Origin: Liolophura sinensis
Taxonomy: Eukaryota; Mollusca; Polyplacophora; Chitonida; Chitonidae
Direction of reading: 5' to 3'
Assembly: GCF_032854445.1 (NCBI RefSeq)
Contig: NC_088296.1
Coordinates: 6,625,435-6,689,434 of the forward strand
Length of the DNA: 64,000 nucleotides
Shown: piece after piece, positions 61,029 to 64,000 of the stretch
Numbering within the stretch: position 1 is the stretch's first letter
Layout: each line of letters begins with the position of its first letter
The notes under the pieces: model-generated
Database searches by the model: none
What the model was told of the DNA's origin: nothing
What the model saw: only the letters and a program-made list of their open reading frames with translations
Translations under genes and position numbers: made by a program

Positions 61029-61115
61029 GGTTTATCATTATTCTGTTCCAAGTTTATCATTATTCTGTTCCAAGTTTGTCATTATTCTGTTCCAAGTTTG
61101 TCATTATTCTGTTCC
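61029..61115. repeat. 22-bp tandem repeat, about four copies
   Basis: Units of TCATTATTCTGTTCCAAGTTTG repeated about four times in an intron. Confidence 0.88.
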
Positions 61116-61235
61116 GTGTAAGGACATTCCAGTTAATTCCTGGAATGATGCCAATTCGCCAGGATTGTCAAACATTATGTCAGGGTCAGAATTTCATACA
61201 CAGGTTCACTCTTTTCAGTTCACACTACAATAGCC

Positions 61236-61385
61236 TGGGGGCTCCTGTGGCCAAGTGGTTAGAGTGCCAGCGCGGCACAATGACTCAGGGACCTCTAGCC
61301 AATGTAGTACATGTAGCTGTGAGTTCAGTTCATACTGGCTTCCTGCAGCAATATTCTTGAGTATGGCGTAAAACATCAATCAAAT
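61236..61385 (+). mobile_element. SINE family A with internal deletion
   Basis: The head GGGGGCTCCTGTGGCCAAGT and box-B region GTGAGTTCAGTTCA join directly to GCAATATTCTTGAGTATGGC and ACATCAATCAAAT. The conserved central body is missing. Confidence 0.88.
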
Positions 61386-61835
61386 TCCTATAATTCAAAC
61401 CCATAGCTGATAAAGGTCAGACACAACCTGTTACATGTTCAGATTTTATGTACTATATTACACCGTTTCATTACGTAGTAAATCTCTTCAAAGTTTTAAA
61501 ATTTTTGTATGTCTAAAATGGCCTGGAGGAATTCGACCTTACATAAGCCATTAAAATAATCAATAATTTCTCAGTTTGAATAATCGACCAAAAGATAACA
61601 TATGCAAACAAGCTCAAAAAGCTTAATCAGCAAATACCCCCCCCCCCCCCACCCCATCATTCCACCCTTCAGATAATGTACTGCATATCAACCGGTTTAT
61701 CTAGGAAAGTCCGGACAAAGTCCAACCGCTTTCTTATCACACCTTTAATGACCAACAGATTAATCTCTGTGGTTTTCAAACAACCCATAACCTGGCACAT
61801 TCCCAACTGAGGCCAACTGAGGTCAAATAAGGGCC

Positions 61836-62110
61836 CCCTTGCTGGCCTGGTGGTTAGCATGCCAGGAAAGCGCAATGACTCAGGAGATTTCGCCAATGTT
61901 CCCGCTGTGAGTTCAGTTCAGTTCATGCTTGGGTCGTCTTGGTCGTACATGGGAAGGTCTGCCAGCAACCTGCAGATAATTGTGTATTTCTCCCTGCACT
62001 AGGAACATTTCCCTCCCACCATGCATAATGCTGGCCGCAGTTGCCAATAAAAATAAGTGAATTATTTTTGAGTATGGCGTAAAACTTCAATCAAACAAAA
62101 AAATTAATAA
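61836..62110 (+). mobile_element. SINE family A, full-length, diverged
   Basis: GGCCCCCTTGCTGGCCTGGT GGTTAGCATGCCAG, body GTCTGCCAGCAACCTGCAGA, tail AAACTTCAATCAAACAAAAA. Confidence 0.85.
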
Positions 62111-62805
62111 AAGGTCAACTAAAGTCATGTCTTTACACCCAATTTATATACACCTCCCCTATCCCACCAGAAAGCAAAAAAAAAAAAAAAAAAATTAAAA
62201 AAACACCATAGTAACTACAAAAACTACTGGAAAATTGTGTATTATAGCATCATAAAATAACGGGATTTCCATCCCTAGTATCACACCATGATATGACAAT
62301 CCAAGAAATTACACATTTATTTTAATGATTGTTATCTCTAACATTAATGATCATCATTTAATAATGTTTTAATGACATGAAAACCTGAATAAAAGCCTTA
62401 GCGATCCTTTTAAACACCCGGCTATTTTTGCATCAATGAAAACCACCCGCAGCAATTAAATTACTTCACTTTTAGACAACGTCCAATAAATAAGTTCTGC
62501 AATGAAATGCAGTCCCCCATCCCCCTCAAGTCGCATCAACAGAAGTACGCACAGCTTTTCAAGCAGTTCACAGGTAAACCATATAGAAAAGTGAATTAAA
62601 AATATCCAAGATTTAATTGTACATTCACCGCATTATTAGGTTTTGCAGCACATTTTGCTCAATCACTTAAACTATGAATTTGTTTTAAAATCTGAGGGAT
62701 AAAAGTGCATACTTGCTGACTTCATAGTTTTACATTGTCAGGTACCACTGTGGACTAGGGGCATGACCTCTACATTGGCACTCTGTTCACTTTCCTCCAC
62801 TAAAC
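62111..62805. other. Intronic sequence of the minus-strand gene
   Basis: AT-rich with an A run near 62175. No exon, SINE or array until the 29-bp repeat begins. Confidence 0.5.
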
Positions 62806-63068
62806 AACCTTACCATTTTTGTAGTCGGTGAAATTATCTTACCATTTTCGTAGTCGGTGAAATAATATTACCATTTTTGTAGTCAGTGAAATTATCTTAC
62901 CATTTTTTGTAGTCAGCGAAATAAACTTACCATTTTTGTAGTCAGTGAAATAATCTTACCACTTTTGTAGTCAGCGAAATAATCTTACCATTTTTGTAGT
63001 CAGCGAAATAATCTTACCATTTTTGTAGTCAGTGAAATAATCTTACCATTTTTGTAGTCGATGAAATA
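62806..63068 (-). repeat. 29-bp tandem array of an exon end plus its 5' splice site
   Basis: About nine copies of a 29-bp unit. On the minus strand each reads TTCACTGACTACAAAAATG followed by GTAAGATTA. The copy at the right end is the true 3' end of the exon at 63047-63102 and its donor; the others lie downstream in the intron and nearly all keep an intact GTAAG. Variation is mostly single bases (GTCAGTG, GTCAGCG or GTCGGTG on the plus strand). Confidence 0.9.
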
Positions 63069-63102
63069 TTGTAATAAATGAAGCCAATTATACACAGCCA
63101 CT
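63047..63102 (-). CDS. Internal exon of the minus-strand gene with a duplicated donor site
   Basis: The minus strand reads ACCACAG, then 56 bases, then GTAAGA. One base completes an upstream codon; the rest reads VAVYNWLHLLQYFIDYKN and leaves one base (G). It looks like an aromatic amphipathic helix of a globular or helical-repeat protein. The upstream partner exon would lie beyond the right edge of the window. The last bases of this exon with its 5' splice site form the unit of the tandem array at 62806-63068, which itself supports the donor position. The family is not recognised. Confidence 0.65.
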
Positions 63103-63482
63103 CTGTGGTTTATAACATACAGGAAGTGTACCTCATCTTGCTATGATTGTTTTACATTCTTACTGGACATGTGCTATCCATCATCCATTATTCAAACACA
63201 CATGCACAAACAGACTTTATATTTGGTAAGAGTCTGTTCACTCAGCATTATACTAAAAATTAATTAATTAATGAATGCAACGTTAATTTGGACGCTTATA
63301 CGTTTTGCAAAAAATTGTTGCCAACAAACTTCTCCTGTCATTGTATAACAGTGTAGATGTTTCCTGACTGAAAAATAGTTCATTAAGTGGAATTTATGCA
63401 TACAACTTATTTCTCTACACTAAACAGTTCTCTCAAAACTTTAAAAATACTGGTTGCAGAGGTGGTTGAAAAGATTGAAGAA

Positions 63483-63632
63483 TTATTTATTTATTTATTT
63501 GATTGGTGTTTTACGCCGTACTCAAGAATATTTCACTCACACGACTGCAGCCAGCATTATGGTGGGTAGAAACCGGGCAGAGCCCAGGGGAAACCCACGA
63601 CCCATCGCAGAAAAACACCAATCAAAATTAAA
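63483..63632 (-). mobile_element. SINE family A fold-back copy
   Basis: A minus copy runs from the TTTA tail to CCCACGACCCATCGCAG, then is joined to AAAAACACCAATCAAAATTA, the 3' end of the same family in plus orientation. The element therefore ends in an inverted copy of its own terminus. Confidence 0.85.
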
Positions 63633-63639
63633 TTGAAAA

Positions 63640-63990
63640 AAATAATACATAATACAATAAGCCAAGAATTCAGTAATTTACGGTACTTGATATGTACACA
63701 CCGAATCAACGATGAAATATCTCTCTCGTGCTCCACATGTGTGCAAATCCTGAGATCAATACATGCAGTACTTTTTGAGAAACCACCCCAACCCTGTTTA
63801 ACACTAATTCTTATACACAATACACTAAGTCAGAAATTCAGTAATTCACAGTACTTTAAATACACACACATCCAATCAACACTGGAATATCCCTTCGTGA
63901 TATTGTGCTCTACATGTGGGCAAAGCAATGAACTCCACCAATGCAGTACTTTTAAGATACCACCCCTAACATTTTGTTTAACACTGCTTC
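63640..63990. repeat. Diverged tandem duplication of about 172 bp
   Basis: 63640-63812 and 63815-63990 align along their length, with shared blocks AATTCAGTAATT, CACAT.TGTG.GCAAA, ATGCAGTACTTTT and CCCTGTTTAACACT. Many substitutions indicate an old duplication. Confidence 0.7.
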
Positions 63991-64000
63991 CTCTATTATT

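Overview
This is animal nuclear DNA, most likely from a mollusc or another lophotrochozoan. It is intron-rich, AT-leaning and crowded with microsatellites, minisatellites and about 30 copies or fragments of tRNA-derived SINEs. There is no operon structure, no long single-exon gene and no rRNA. The mollusc assignment rests on the general character of the SINEs and was not confirmed by any search.

Most of the long open frames here are products of tandem repeats or SINEs and are not genes. Reading both strands for splice-bounded coding segments leaves two gene models. (1) A minus-strand gene enters from beyond the right edge and ends at a stop codon near 50.9 kb. Five exons (63047-63102, 58967-59013, 54514-54637, 52125-52228, 50892-51056) have compatible splice phases and give about 164 C-terminal residues. 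I do not recognise the family. (2) A small plus-strand gene starts at 41754 behind a CCAAT-type promoter. It has three phase-compatible exons (41754-41809, 43434-43499, 45655-45760), a predicted 75-residue product and a polyadenylation signal at 46512. The two genes converge. Weaker exon candidates lie near 12.2, 14.0 and 26.1 kb.

Layout: 0-12 kb is repeats and unassigned DNA, with a 34/21-bp array at 8.3-8.9 kb. 12-17 kb has a candidate first exon, a 46-bp array, an inverted SINE pair and a 1.9-kb satellite of 61-bp units with higher-order structure. 17-30 kb has unassigned DNA, two related terminal-inverted-repeat elements, a dispersed repeat family that has become a 48-bp array, and a 300-bp palindrome. 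30-41 kb has further minisatellites, SINEs and TA tracts. 41.7-46.5 kb is the small gene. 49.8-50.1 kb is a 60-bp satellite grown from a SINE. 50.9-63.1 kb is the minus-strand gene, whose introns hold SINEs of two families and three large tandem arrays.

The most unusual structure is at 62.8-63.07 kb. A 29-bp unit made of the last bases of an exon plus its 5' splice site is repeated about nine times, which sets a row of decoy donor sites directly downstream of the real one. I found no CRISPR, viral, toxin or defence system.
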